Shown: positions 27,801 to 36,181 of the stretch, piece by piece
Layout of the letters: each line of letters begins with the position of its first letter
Position numbering within the stretch: the first letter of the stretch is position 1
Origin: Stenotrophobium rhamnosiphilum
GTDB taxonomy: Bacteria; Pseudomonadota; Gammaproteobacteria; Nevskiales; Nevskiaceae
Assembly (NCBI RefSeq): GCF_003052265.1
Contig: NZ_QANS01000005.1
Location: 248,001-312,000 of the forward strand
DNA length: 64,000 bases
Direction: 5' to 3'
The notes under the pieces: model-generated
Database searches by the model: none
Told to the model about the DNA's origin: nothing
What the model saw: only the letters and a program-made list of their open reading frames with translations
Program-made: the position numbers and the translations under genes

Positions 27801-28645
27801 TTCATCAAAATATCGACGCGCTCATCGTGACCACGCCAGACATGATCAGGATCGCGGAAAAAGCGCGTCGCTTCATGACCTTCAATCACTGACGAGTTAT
27901 CGGAATACGCCGACAGCACACCAGTAGGATTAGCCTTGTACGACTCTTTGATCATCTGGAACAGAGACAACGGCTGCACCGCGCCATCGACGGTGAACTC
28001 GGCATTGAAAATTTTGTGGCGGCAATGTTCGCTGTTGACCTGCGCGAACATCATCAACTCAGCGTCAGTCGGATTCTTAGCACTGCGCGTGTAGTGATCG
28101 GCGAGATAAGCCATCTCTTCGCCAGAGAGCGCGAGACCCCAATCTTTGTTCGCTGCTTCAAGTGCGGCTTTACCGCCAGCGAGTACATCAACGGTACGCA
28201 AGCTGCGGCGCGGCTGGGCATCGAATACATGATGCAGCTCGGATGCATCGACCAACACCGATTCCATCATCGGGTCATGTAACTCTGCCAATGCGGCGGG
28301 CGGCAGCGACTGGATGCCGCTGAACAGATAAGCACGCCCACGCTCGATACGGTTAACCCCAAGTCCGCAGACCCTAGCGATATCGGTAGCCTTGCTGCAC
28401 CAAGGCGACGTTGTGCCGACGCGTGGCACGACGAAAAGCGTCAGCTCCGCTGGCGGCAACATCGCCAAACCTTCGCCCAACAACACACGCAGATCGGACT
28501 CGGTAACGCCTTCAGCGTCGACAAGGAAGAACTCGATGGCGCGAACATCCGCCAATCCAGGGGCCTGCGGACGCAGACTTTCGAGCAAACGAGCGACACG
28601 AAAAGCCGAGAGACACTCAGCGCCGGGGAGTACGGAAAGGGACAT
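24809..28645 (-). CDS. purL: Phosphoribosylformylglycinamidine synthase (single-chain PurL)
   Basis: A 1278-residue large PurL that makes FGAM from FGAR, ATP and glutamine in purine synthesis. It has an N-terminal PurS-like domain (1-150), two AIRS-type ATP-binding halves (KVETHNHPTGISP, GAATGNGGEIRDE, SIHDVGAGG, YHDRSDGGL) and a C-terminal class I glutaminase. The glutaminase nucleophile is Cys1118 (GVCNGCQM), with His1243 and Glu1245 (PHPER). Length is close to E. coli PurL. It is a single gene with an AT-rich upstream region. Confidence 0.97.
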   Translation of the reverse strand: MSLSVLPGAECLSAFRVARLLESLRPQAPGLADVRAIEFFLVDAEGVTESDLRVLLGEGLAMLPPAELTLFVVPRVGTTSPWCSKATDIARVCGLGVNRIERGRAYLFSGIQSLPPAALAELHDPMMESVLVDASELHHVFDAQPRRSLRTVDVLAGGKAALEAANKDWGLALSGEEMAYLADHYTRSAKNPTDAELMMFAQVNSEHCRHKIFNAEFTVDGAVQPLSLFQMIKESYKANPTGVLSAYSDNSSVIEGHEATRFFRDPDHVWRGHDERVDILMKVETHNHPTGISPHPGAATGNGGEIRDEAATGRGAKPKAGLSGFTVSNLRIPEFNQPWEKDLGKPPRVASALQIMLDGPIGAAAYNNEFGRPNLNGYFRTLEMLTPDGRNRGYHKPIMIAGGYGNIRTQHVDKMAVTVGARLVVLGGPAMLIGLGGAAGSSMATGAQTADLDFASVQRANPELERRCQEVVDACWALGEKNPILSIHDVGAGGISNALPELVHADDRGGHFKLRDVQSADPALSPMEIWCNESQERYVLAIAPEGIAVLEQACARERCPFAVVGIATVEQQLIVEDTLDGSLTVNMPMPVLLGKPPRMQRNAQRAPSKFPALDTSKIKLEDAAERVLRLPTVASKNFLITIGDRTVGGLTVRDQMVGPWQVPVADCAVTATAFTATTGEAMSMGERPLLALLNAPASGRMAVGEAITNIAAASINKLSDVRLSANWMAACGQNDEDARLFDTVRTVGAELCPELGIAIPVGKDSLSMKSVWQQNGETRTQTSPLSVVISAFAPVADVRKSLTPQLRTDAGDTRLILIDLGNGKNRLGGSALAQVYGEVGDVAPDLDQAQQLKAAFDAVQSLNAAGRVLAYHDRSDGGLFATLCEMAFAGHAGVDVALDTLGADVIAALFNEELGMVLQVRAADVEIVLAQLRAAQLSIHDIGAIAADDSVRFTQAGKQVYAAEREMLHKRWAETSMRIAALRDEPDCVSEEFANVGAASDPGLNVQLNFDPNVAPNILKSRPRVAILREQGVNGQTEMAWAFDAAGFESVDVHMTDVLSGRVQLNDFNGLVACGGFSYGDVLGAGQGWAKTILFNARARDEFQNFLANKDKFALGVCNGCQMFAALKDIVPGAQNWPAFRRNRSEQFEARWTMVEVVESKSLFLAGMEGSRLPIAVAHGEGRAVFSAEGHLDAMVDAQQVGLTFVDNFGNVAESYPQNPNGSPAGLTGICNDDGRVTIMMPHPERTIAGVTGSYWPQANGQFTPWMQMFKNARKWVG

Positions 28646-28869
28646 TGCGATCCTTCAGGGTCGGCGCCCGTTGGATACGGGCGAGAAACGGCCGCTATTT
28701 TCTCATTTTTTGATGCGGATTTTGGCTTTCGGGAGCAGCTTATTTTTGCTTTTTATAATGTTACTAATTATTTACTTAATTTAATTAAGATAACTAATTA
28801 AAACTATTTCTCTGAATCAAGACTCATCACTGATGGCTTTTAGCTTGGAGCGCGCTTCGCGGGCTAAGG
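28646..28869. other. AT-rich purL upstream region with palindromes, no gene seen
   Basis: The stretch around 28745-28805 is very AT-rich and includes the palindrome CTTAATTTAATTAAG. It must contain the purL promoter on the minus strand, but no hexamer pair is convincing. No coding sequence is supported. Confidence 0.5.
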
Positions 28870-29628
28870 CCTACTCTGATTGAGGCGTCGTGTTTCGCAC
28901 GGCGTGCGAGTTACTTTCTTTGCTTGTGCAAAGAAAGTAACCAAAGAAAACACACCCTGCGTACGCGCTCCCACAAAAAGACGTGGGAGTTCCCTGCGCT
29001 TCTCGTCTTGGCCGGGGTGCGTGACAGGACATCCCTGTCCAGACACGCACGCTTCGGCATCCTGCCTTCGCCCGCGCTATTCGCGCGGCTATGACCGACC
29101 AAGACTGCGATGCTCGGCGCTGCCGAAGGGGCCCGACATCAAAAGCAAAGCGACTCTTGCTGTGAATGGGGAGAGAGTCTCCTCAATGGCGCTTTCTGTG
29201 CTTGAGAACAGTAAAAGTGTTGGCGGCACTTTTGATCACATTAATCGCTGCATCACGGCTCATTCGCTCGCTTGCTGATGCGATGTACAAGTGGCTTTGC
29301 TGTACCGGGTTCCCTTCGACAACGCCGAGCATCACAGCACTGATCGGTTAAATGCCGACGCTTGCGTCGGGCGAGGCAGGAGCCGAGCGTGCAGCCAGGC
29401 CATGGATGGCCTGTCATGCACCCCGATCAGTGCGAGAGTGAGCTAGGGATTTCAATGAGTGCCAGTGGCACTCATTGCCTAGCGAACGCCACGGAGTGGC
29501 CGCGGGGGAACGTCTTTTGTTCCGGCGTAGTCGCAGGGTGCCCTTTCTTTTGGTTACTTTTCTTTGGGCACGCAAAGAAAAGTAACTCGCGCTACAGCGC
29601 GAAAGACGCCATCTCAATCAGAGCAGGC
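28870..29628. repeat. Large foldback (inverted-arm) repeat element
   Basis: The left arm (28870 to about 29131) and right arm (about 29308-29628) are diverged reverse complements around a central spacer of about 175 bp. Matching landmarks are CTCTGATTGAG at both ends, GCGAGTTACTTT, GTAACCAAA, CACCCTGCG, GGGGTGC(G/A)TGACAGG and GATGCTCGGCG. Each arm also contains an inner hairpin (CTTTGC..GCAAAG type). Short open frames across it resemble the spurious hypothetical proteins often called in such repeats. I see no transposase and no clear target duplication. It is likely a non-autonomous dispersed repeat. Confidence 0.75.
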
Positions 29629-29653
29629 AGCAGCCAAGAAGCGTGTAAAAGCT

Positions 29654-29685
29654 GGTGGGTTACGCCGCGCTGCGGCTAACCCACC
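29654..29685. repeat. Small GTGGGT-type hairpin repeat
   Basis: GGTGGGTTA..GCCGC pairs with GCGGC..TAACCCACC. It shares the GGTGGGTT / AACCCACCCTAC sequence with the longer hairpin at 39634-39713, suggesting one dispersed repeat family. Confidence 0.65.
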
Positions 29686-29734
29686 CTACAATTCATCGCA
29701 ATATTTAAACAGGAATGCGTGCGCACTGCGCACC

Positions 29735-30502
29735 CTACAAAATCTCTCGCCACTCCAACCCACGCGCCTGATGCGCACAAACCAACCATGACGGCGCATC
29801 ATCAATTGCCTGCGCAGCCGCAGACAGCGCAAGCCCCGGCGTGTTGTTCTTCTCAGACAGATGCGTCAGCACAAGATGCTGAAGTTTCGAACGATCAATC
29901 TGCGTCAGCAATTCAGCCGCCTGCATATTCGACAAATGTCCGAATTCACCACCCACACGCTTCTGCAGCTTGGCGGTATACGGACCATTGCGCAGCATTT
30001 CAACGTCGTAGTTGAACTCCAGCATCAGCGCATCACAGCCCGATAAACATTCGCGCATGAATGGCGTCACCGAGCCCGCATCAGACACCATACCCAATCG
30101 ACTACCGCCCGCGATGAAGACGAAATGCGACGGCTCGCGCGCATCGTGAGGCACAGAGAACGGCTGCACTTCAATCTCGCCAACGGTAAACGGCTCGTTC
30201 GGATTGAATCGTGTGAGTACGGGCACGTGGGGATCATCCCAACCCGCATGCGTGCCGTTGGTCATCCATACCGGAATCTTGAATTTGCGAGACAAACGCG
30301 ACACACCGCCAATGTGATCGTGATGCTCGTGTGTCACCAAAATCCCTGACAGGGTTTCTGGTTCAACGCCAAAGCGGCGCAAACGTGTTTCAGCTTCGCG
30401 CAGAAAAAACCCGCAGTCGATCAGGATGCGTGTGCTGCCGTATTCAACGAGCGTGCCATTGCCGCGACTACCACTACCCAACGATGCAAATCGCAGCTTC
30501 AT
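29735..30502 (-). CDS. Metallo-beta-lactamase-fold hydrolase, YycJ/WalJ-like
   Basis: A 255-residue MBL-fold protein with the metal-binding HEHHDH at 58-63, a conserved N-terminal SLGSGSRGNGTLVE and DAGS-type motifs (MVSDAGSV, EFNYD). The family includes YycJ/WalJ, linked to exonuclease or DNA-repair roles in some bacteria; here the substrate is unknown. It is the last gene of the arn operon, overlapping the DUF1820 gene by 4 bp (ATGA). Confidence 0.82.
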   Translation of the reverse strand: MKLRFASLGSGSRGNGTLVEYGSTRILIDCGFFLREAETRLRRFGVEPETLSGILVTHEHHDHIGGVSRLSRKFKIPVWMTNGTHAGWDDPHVPVLTRFNPNEPFTVGEIEVQPFSVPHDAREPSHFVFIAGGSRLGMVSDAGSVTPFMRECLSGCDALMLEFNYDVEMLRNGPYTAKLQKRVGGEFGHLSNMQAAELLTQIDRSKLQHLVLTHLSEKNNTPGLALSAAAQAIDDAPSWLVCAHQARGLEWREIL

Positions 30503-30837
30503 TTCTTCGGCTCGAAGCTGCCATACGTTGGAAACGGCGTGACCTTGCCGCTCTCGCCGCCAGCAGCATGAATGCGCGGCGTGACTTGTTTGCTATTCAC
30601 TTCGTCGATGCGGATCACCGAATGAAGCGGCACATAGAAGCGCTCAACGTCAGCAAATTCTGTTTTGAGTTTCTCTTCAGATGGATCAATCACGACCGAC
30701 GATTTTTCGCCGAACACGAGTTTCTCCACTTCAATAAAACCCATCATGCTGCCGTGACTGACGCTACGGGCGTAGATCTCATAGACCTGCCCTTGGTTGT
30801 TGAACTGAATGCGATAAAGACGTTGCTTGGCGCTCAT
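30499..30837 (-). CDS. DUF1820 family protein
   Basis: A 112-residue soluble protein matching the small DUF1820 family: KQRLYRIQFNNQGQVYEIYARSV, GFIEVEKLVFGEKSS, and VPLHSVIRIDEV. Function is unknown. It overlaps both neighbours by 4 bp, so it is part of the arn operon, although no link to lipid A is known to me. Confidence 0.82.
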   Translation of the reverse strand: MSAKQRLYRIQFNNQGQVYEIYARSVSHGSMMGFIEVEKLVFGEKSSVVIDPSEEKLKTEFADVERFYVPLHSVIRIDEVNSKQVTPRIHAAGGESGKVTPFPTYGSFEPKK

Positions 30838-31763
30838 GCGCTGATACTCACTGGCGCTTCAACGCAGCGACCTTGTACGGCGAGAATGCCGGAGCGGCCG
30901 GGGATGCTATCCATTTTTACTTCGTGTGCGGGCAGCGTAGCGACATCTAGCGATTTGAACATCGTTTCAGTCGAAACCAAGTCATAACCCTGAGCACGCC
31001 AGCCAGCCAACAAACGATCAAACGTTGGCATCCACTTCATGCCTTCCAGTTCTGAGTGCAGTGTGTAGACATGCCCGTGCGGCGGCGGATTCGCTGTCAG
31101 CTCAAGAATGTGTTCGTGCACATTGTCTTGCGTCAGGCCATCGACACCGATGAGTTCATCAAGCGTTGGCAATGTAGATGGCAATTGCGGCACTTCAACG
31201 CGCTCACCATTCACCACGGGAATAAACGGATGGGTGCCGCGACCATCAGAGGCGTAGCACAAACCCAGATCATGTTCGTGCAAGTACGCAGCGTTATTCA
31301 TCTGCCATCCTGCCGCACCATGCGTCTTCGGCGTCGAGCCAAACACAGACTTGAACGCTTCGACTGCCTTGTTCATCTCAGCACGTGTCCACGTTGCATC
31401 AGCACCCGCAACGCCATCCTGCCAGCGCACGTGATCGTAGGTGTGGATGCCGACTTCAAAGCCCGCATCGCGAACACTGCGCATCAGCTCGGCGCATTTG
31501 CGTGCGATGTCTGGACCGGGCAACAAAGTGCCATAGAGCAGCGTTTGAATGCCGTAATGCTCGACAACCGATGTGCGTGAAACTTTCTGCAAGAACCCAG
31601 GACGGAAAACACGCTTGATCGCACGGCCAGTGTGATCAGGGCCGAGGCTCCACAAAAACGTGGCGCCCGCTTGGTGTTTTCTCAGTAGATCAACCAACGG
31701 CGGCACGCCTTCACGCGTGCCGCGGTATGTGTCGACGTCAATCTTTAAAGCTAGTTGCGGCAC
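30834..31763 (-). CDS. arnD: 4-deoxy-4-formamido-L-arabinose-phosphoundecaprenol deformylase
   Basis: A polysaccharide-deacetylase-fold enzyme of about 309 residues that removes the formyl group from undecaprenyl-phosphate-L-Ara4FN. The family N-terminus is visible as ALKIDVDTYRGTREGVP, with metal-binding Asp9 and Asp11. EVGIHTYDHVRWQ and HSELEG follow. I choose GTG at 31763, about nine bases after GAG, because it matches the family's start. TTG at 31781 (overlapping the upstream stop) is an alternative; the frame is open further upstream but that part lies within the previous gene. Confidence 0.88.
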   Translation of the reverse strand: MPQLALKIDVDTYRGTREGVPPLVDLLRKHQAGATFLWSLGPDHTGRAIKRVFRPGFLQKVSRTSVVEHYGIQTLLYGTLLPGPDIARKCAELMRSVRDAGFEVGIHTYDHVRWQDGVAGADATWTRAEMNKAVEAFKSVFGSTPKTHGAAGWQMNNAAYLHEHDLGLCYASDGRGTHPFIPVVNGERVEVPQLPSTLPTLDELIGVDGLTQDNVHEHILELTANPPPHGHVYTLHSELEGMKWMPTFDRLLAGWRAQGYDLVSTETMFKSLDVATLPAHEVKMDSIPGRSGILAVQGRCVEAPVSISA

Positions 31764-31773
31764 AGCGCGTTTC

Positions 31774-32817
31774 TCAGTCAACGAGTCCACGCGCCTCAGC
31801 AACCTGACCACGATAAGCGTCGAAGATCTGGCGAAGTGCATCAGCCATTGACGTCTGTGGTTTCCAGTTCAAATCCTTCATCGTGTTTTCGATTTTCGGA
31901 ACACGGTTCTGCACGTCCTGATAACCCTTGCCGTAGTACTCGCCAGAAGTCGTTTCGATCAACTTCACTTTAGCTGCGGTATCGCGATATTCCGGATACT
32001 CAGCAGCCAGCTTCAACATCATCTCGGCGAGTTCACGCACTGAGAAATTGTTGACGGGGTTGCCGATGTTGTAAATCTGATGACGTGCCTTGTCGTCTTT
32101 GTTCTCGATGATTTTCATCATCGCGTCGATGCCGTCACCGATGTAAGTGAAGGCGCGTTTCTGGCTACCGCCGTCGACCAACTTGATTGGCTCGCCACGG
32201 ACGATGTGGCCAAGGAACTGCGTGATGACACGCGAGCTGCCTTCTTTGGCGGTGTTGATATTGTCGAGACCGGCGCCGATCCAGTTGAACGGACGGAACA
32301 GCGTGTAGTCGAGGCCTTCGCTCATGCCGTAGCCATGGATCACGCGATCCATCAGCTGCTTGGAGCAGGCGTAAATCCAACGTGGCTTGTTGATCGGGCC
32401 GTAGACCATGCTGGAGGCTTCGGGATCAAACTCTTCATCTGCGCACATACCGTAAACCTCAGAGGTCGACGGGAACAGGATGCGCTTCTTGTACTTCACG
32501 CAGTGGCGAACGATCGGCAGGTTCGCTTCAAAGTCGAGTTCAAATACGCGAAGTGGCTGCTGAACGTAAGTCGCAGGTGTCGCAATCGCGACCAACGGCA
32601 ACACCACATCGCATTTGCGCACGTGATATTCGATCCATTCTTTATTGATGGTGATGTCACCTTCAAAGAAATGGAAGTTCGGCTTGCCGAGAAGATCCGT
32701 AATGCGATCCGTGCTCATGTCCATGCCGTAGACATGCCAGTCGGTCGTCTCAAGGATGCGCTTGGACAGGTGATGTCCGATGAAGCCATTGACGCCGAGG
32801 ATGAGAATTTTTTTCAT
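31774..32817 (-). CDS. arnA: UDP-glucuronic acid oxidative decarboxylase (ArnA C-terminal domain as separate protein)
   Basis: A 347-residue extended SDR that converts UDP-glucuronate to UDP-4-keto-pentose. Seen are GVNGFIGHHL (8-17), STSEVYG with Ser119 and Glu120, Tyr149-x3-Lys153 (YACSK) and Arg175 (RPFNW), all equivalent to the ArnA decarboxylase active site. In enterobacteria this domain is fused to the formyltransferase; here the two are adjacent separate genes with a 13-bp gap. Confidence 0.93.
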   Translation of the reverse strand: MKKILILGVNGFIGHHLSKRILETTDWHVYGMDMSTDRITDLLGKPNFHFFEGDITINKEWIEYHVRKCDVVLPLVAIATPATYVQQPLRVFELDFEANLPIVRHCVKYKKRILFPSTSEVYGMCADEEFDPEASSMVYGPINKPRWIYACSKQLMDRVIHGYGMSEGLDYTLFRPFNWIGAGLDNINTAKEGSSRVITQFLGHIVRGEPIKLVDGGSQKRAFTYIGDGIDAMMKIIENKDDKARHQIYNIGNPVNNFSVRELAEMMLKLAAEYPEYRDTAAKVKLIETTSGEYYGKGYQDVQNRVPKIENTMKDLNWKPQTSMADALRQIFDAYRGQVAEARGLVD

Positions 32818-32830
32818 GTGAGTCTCTGAA

Positions 32831-33751
32831 TCAAGCTAAAAGTGCGAATTCTGTATTGCCAAAACGAGAGCGGAAGACACCGGCGGTTAATGCAACGCCG
32901 TCTAACTCTGCTGATAACAAACGCAGCGTCGCGCCATCGGCACAACGCAGGAACAACTGATCGTTCTTACAAAATATGGCGGGATCGCCGCTGGAGCGCT
33001 GCTCTACAGCCAGCGTACGCCAGATCACCAAACGACCATCACGCAGATCGCTGAATGCACCCGGATACGGATGAGTCACCGCGCGTACGAGGTTATGAAT
33101 TGCGGCTGCAGATTGCGTCCAGTCAATACGGCCATCTTCTGCTTTGCGTCCGCCGAAATATGAACCCTGCTTGAGATCCATCGGCTGCAATTTCGCGCTG
33201 CCATCCACCAGTGAAGGCAATGCACGCTGCAAGGTAATCTCAGCAGCAACTAATACCTTGCTGAAGACTTCTTCAGCGGTGTCATTCGGCAGGATCGGCA
33301 CGGCCATCTGATCAACGATGCGACCAGCATCCGGCTTCTCAACCATCTCGTGCAGCGTGGCGCCGGCTTCGGTTTCGCCGTGTATCACGGCCCAATTGAT
33401 CGGCACGCGACCACGATACTTAGGCAGCAAGGAGCCATGCATATTGAAACCACCGCGGCGCGGGATTTCCAAAATGGCGGGCTTGAGCATGCTGCGGTAG
33501 TAAAACGAAAACAGAAAGTCTGGCGATGCTGCTTTGAGCAAAGCCATCGTCGCCGCGTCATGTGGATCAACAGGCGTAACCACGGGAATGCCGCGCTCTT
33601 GCGCGAGTGATTTGACGCTGGAGAACCAGATGTTCTCGCCAGCCGCATCTTCATGCGTGACCACTAACTTGACGTCAATGCCCTGCGCCAGCAGCACTGA
33701 CAAGCAGCGCACGCCAACGTTGTGATAAGCAAAGACGACAGCACTGGTCAT
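32831..33751 (-). CDS. arnA: UDP-L-Ara4N formyltransferase (ArnA N-terminal domain as separate protein)
   Basis: A 306-residue formyltransferase using 10-formyl-tetrahydrofolate. The catalytic triad is present: Asn103 and His105 (FNMHGSLLPKYRGR) and Asp141 (KPDAG). The C-terminal OB-like domain is retained. It overlaps the arnC stop by one base (TAATG). Confidence 0.93.
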   Translation of the reverse strand: MTSAVVFAYHNVGVRCLSVLLAQGIDVKLVVTHEDAAGENIWFSSVKSLAQERGIPVVTPVDPHDAATMALLKAASPDFLFSFYYRSMLKPAILEIPRRGGFNMHGSLLPKYRGRVPINWAVIHGETEAGATLHEMVEKPDAGRIVDQMAVPILPNDTAEEVFSKVLVAAEITLQRALPSLVDGSAKLQPMDLKQGSYFGGRKAEDGRIDWTQSAAAIHNLVRAVTHPYPGAFSDLRDGRLVIWRTLAVEQRSSGDPAIFCKNDQLFLRCADGATLRLLSAELDGVALTAGVFRSRFGNTEFALLA

Positions 33752-34689
33752 TATTTTTGTTCCAGCACTTCAGAGATCAGATAGCGCGGACGCTGACGGA
33801 CTTCCTGATAAATACGGCCGATGTATTCACCAAGAATGCCGATGCCGAACAAGGCAATGCCGATCAAGAAGAAGGCGATGCCAAACAAGGTGAACACCCC
33901 CTCTGCTTCAGCACCCAAGATCAAGCGGCGCACCATCAGGTAGACCACCAGCAGTGCCGATAAGAACGAAATCGCCATGCCGAGCATCGAAAACACTTGC
34001 AGCGGAACCAGCGAGAAGCCAGTCATCAAATCGAAGTTGAGGCGCATCAACTTGTACAGCGAATACTTTGATTCACCGGCAAAGCGCTCTTCGTGTTTTA
34101 CGATCACTTCAACCGGACGCTGCGAATACGAGTAGGCCAAGGCAGGAATGAAGGTGTTCATTTCCTGGCATTGATTGATCGTGTGAACGATGCGCTTGCT
34201 GTAAGCGCGCATCATGCAGCCATGATCCGTGATGCGAATGTTGGTGATCTTGTCGCGCACTTGGTTGACGATGCGCGAAGCGACATGACGCCAGATCGAA
34301 TCGTTACGCTTCTCGCGGATCGAGCCGACATAGTCGTAACCCTCGTCCATTTTTTCGAGCAGCTTGCCGATTTCTTCCGGCGGATTCTGCAAGTCGGCAT
34401 CAATCGTGACGATGCGTTCGCCACGTGAATGCTCAAAGCCCGCAAGAATCGCGCGGTGCTGGCCGAAGTTGCCATTAAACAGAATCACGCGCGTCACGTC
34501 TGGACGCTTCTCGAACTGCGCACTGAGCATGCCAGCGGAGCGATCACGCGAACCGTCGTTGATGAAAATAACTTCGTAAGAAACATTCAGCGCGTCGAGT
34601 GCCGGATACAGACGTGCGAACAAGGCGTCCAGCACCGCTTCCTCGTTATAAACGGGAATGACAACGCTGAGATTAGGAGTCTGGGTCAT
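33751..34689 (-). CDS. arnC: Undecaprenyl-phosphate 4-deoxy-4-formamido-L-arabinose transferase
   Basis: A 312-residue GT2 enzyme that loads Ara4FN onto undecaprenyl phosphate at the inner membrane. It has SVVIPVYNEE (8-17), the Asp-x-Asp metal motif DAD at 97-99 (VTIDADLQNPPEE) and two C-terminal TM helices (about 235-258 and 270-295). It overlaps arnB by 4 bp. Confidence 0.92.
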   Translation of the reverse strand: MTQTPNLSVVIPVYNEEAVLDALFARLYPALDALNVSYEVIFINDGSRDRSAGMLSAQFEKRPDVTRVILFNGNFGQHRAILAGFEHSRGERIVTIDADLQNPPEEIGKLLEKMDEGYDYVGSIREKRNDSIWRHVASRIVNQVRDKITNIRITDHGCMMRAYSKRIVHTINQCQEMNTFIPALAYSYSQRPVEVIVKHEERFAGESKYSLYKLMRLNFDLMTGFSLVPLQVFSMLGMAISFLSALLVVYLMVRRLILGAEAEGVFTLFGIAFFLIGIALFGIGILGEYIGRIYQEVRQRPRYLISEVLEQK

Positions 34690-35807
34690 TGGGCAGCCCG
34701 TAAAACGTTAGTAACAGCATCGCAAACTTTACGCACATCAGCCGCCGTCATTGCGGCAAACAAAGGCAGGGTCACTGTATCGCGGCCAATGCGTTCGGCC
34801 ACCGGGAAGTCACCTTCTTTAAATCCGAGTTCACGGAACAGTGTGAACAGATGCATCGCCGGATAGTGCACGCCGACGCCCACGCCCTGCGCTTTCATCT
34901 GTTCGATGAACTGTGCGCGGCTGATCTTGAATTTTTCAAATGGAATGAGCGGCTGAAACATATGCCAGTTGCTCTGCTCGTAATCTTCAACTGGCAGATC
35001 ACATCCCAAGCTGCGATCAAAGCAGCGGAAATATTCGCGTGCAAGTTCGCGGCGCTGTTGGTTGAAGCCATCCAGTTTGCGCAACTGATGAATACCAATC
35101 ACCGCTGCAACATCGGTCAGGTTGGATTTGCCACCAAGTACATCAACGTCCATACCGCCATCAGCAAAGCGTGTAACACCCTGCAAGCGCAGCTTCTCAA
35201 ACAAGCGCGCTTCTTCCTCGGTATTCATCACGAGGCAACCACCTTCTGTGGTGGTGATGTTTTTATTAGCGTGGAAGCTGAAAGAAATCAGATCGCCATC
35301 TACGCCAATTTCACGACCTTTCCAGTTTGAGCCCATCGCTTGCGCGGCATCTTCAACCACACGCAAATTGTGACGACGTGCAATCTCATAGAGGCGATCA
35401 CGATCAACCGGCAAACCTGCGAGATCCACCGGGATAATCGCTTTGGTCTTAGGCGTGATTGCGGCTTCAAGCTTGTTCAAATCAATATTGCGCGTGACCG
35501 GATCGGCATCCACAAACACTGGCTTAGCGCCAACAGTAAGAATGACATTCGCGGTGGCAACCCAAGACATCGGTGTGGTGATGACTTCATCGCCGGGCCC
35601 GATCTTGCACAAACGTAGTGCAATTTCCAAAGCTGCTGTCGCGGAATTAAGCACGCGCACAGGACGACCGCCGTAGCGAGCAGACAGCGTTGCTTCGAGT
35701 TCTTTAACTTTGGGGCCGCTGGTGATCCAGCCCGAACGCAAAACATCGCCGACAGCGGCGATGGTTTCTTCGTCTATCGACGGGCGTGTGAAGGGCAGAA
35801 AATCCAT
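34686..35807 (-). CDS. arnB: UDP-4-amino-4-deoxy-L-arabinose aminotransferase
   Basis: A 373-residue DegT/DnrJ PLP aminotransferase. The PLP Lys is Lys182 (SFHANKNITTTEGG), with VEDAAQAMGS supplying the pyridine-N Asp153. The N-terminal FLPFTRPSIDEETI matches ArnB. It makes UDP-L-Ara4N for lipid A modification. Confidence 0.93.
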   Translation of the reverse strand: MDFLPFTRPSIDEETIAAVGDVLRSGWITSGPKVKELEATLSARYGGRPVRVLNSATAALEIALRLCKIGPGDEVITTPMSWVATANVILTVGAKPVFVDADPVTRNIDLNKLEAAITPKTKAIIPVDLAGLPVDRDRLYEIARRHNLRVVEDAAQAMGSNWKGREIGVDGDLISFSFHANKNITTTEGGCLVMNTEEEARLFEKLRLQGVTRFADGGMDVDVLGGKSNLTDVAAVIGIHQLRKLDGFNQQRRELAREYFRCFDRSLGCDLPVEDYEQSNWHMFQPLIPFEKFKISRAQFIEQMKAQGVGVGVHYPAMHLFTLFRELGFKEGDFPVAERIGRDTVTLPLFAAMTAADVRKVCDAVTNVLRAAQ

Positions 35808-36181
35808 CAGGTCGGTTTCGCCACGAGATAAACGCCGATGATGATGATGCCCATGCCGACAACGCGCGTCACTGTGATCGCTTCACCAAATAACCACCAA
35901 GCGAAGATGGCATTGACGATGTAGCCGAGTGACAGCATTGGATACGCGATGCTCACTTCAACGCGCGAAAGCGCCATGATCCAAACAATCACGCTCACCA
36001 CGTAGCAAGACAAACCACCAACGATGTGTGGATTGGTCGCCATCGACCAGCCGATTGGCCAGACATTGGCTGCGCTAAATTCAAATTGACCGATGGTGCG
36101 CGTGCCCGCTTTGAGCAACAGCTGCGCGGCAGCGTTGAGCATCACGCCAAAAACAATCAGTCCAAATTCGAGAGCTTTCAT
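35807..36181 (-). CDS. SMR-fold protein, ArnE/ArnF-like flippase subunit
   Basis: A 124-residue protein with four TM helices of the small-multidrug-resistance fold (LIVFGVMLNAAAQLLLKAG; SRVEVSIAYPMLSLGYIVNA). In context it is the candidate flippase for undecaprenyl-phosphate-Ara4N. Only one such gene is present where enterobacteria have two (arnE and arnF), so a homodimer is inferred. I start at the ATG that overlaps the arnT stop (ATGA); an upstream extension inside arnT is not credible. Confidence 0.85.
   Translation of the reverse strand: MKALEFGLIVFGVMLNAAAQLLLKAGTRTIGQFEFSAANVWPIGWSMATNPHIVGGLSCYVVSVIVWIMALSRVEVSIAYPMLSLGYIVNAIFAWWLFGEAITVTRVVGMGIIIIGVYLVAKPT

Noticed and set aside
28880-29278. 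Open frame of about 132 codons and several others inside the foldback repeat
   Set aside because: They run through hairpins and inverted arms, have no ribosome site or recognisable domain, and appear on both strands because of the repeat structure.
31764-31841. An N-terminal extension of ArnD
   Set aside because: It lies within the end of the upstream decarboxylase gene and has no counterpart in the family N-terminus.
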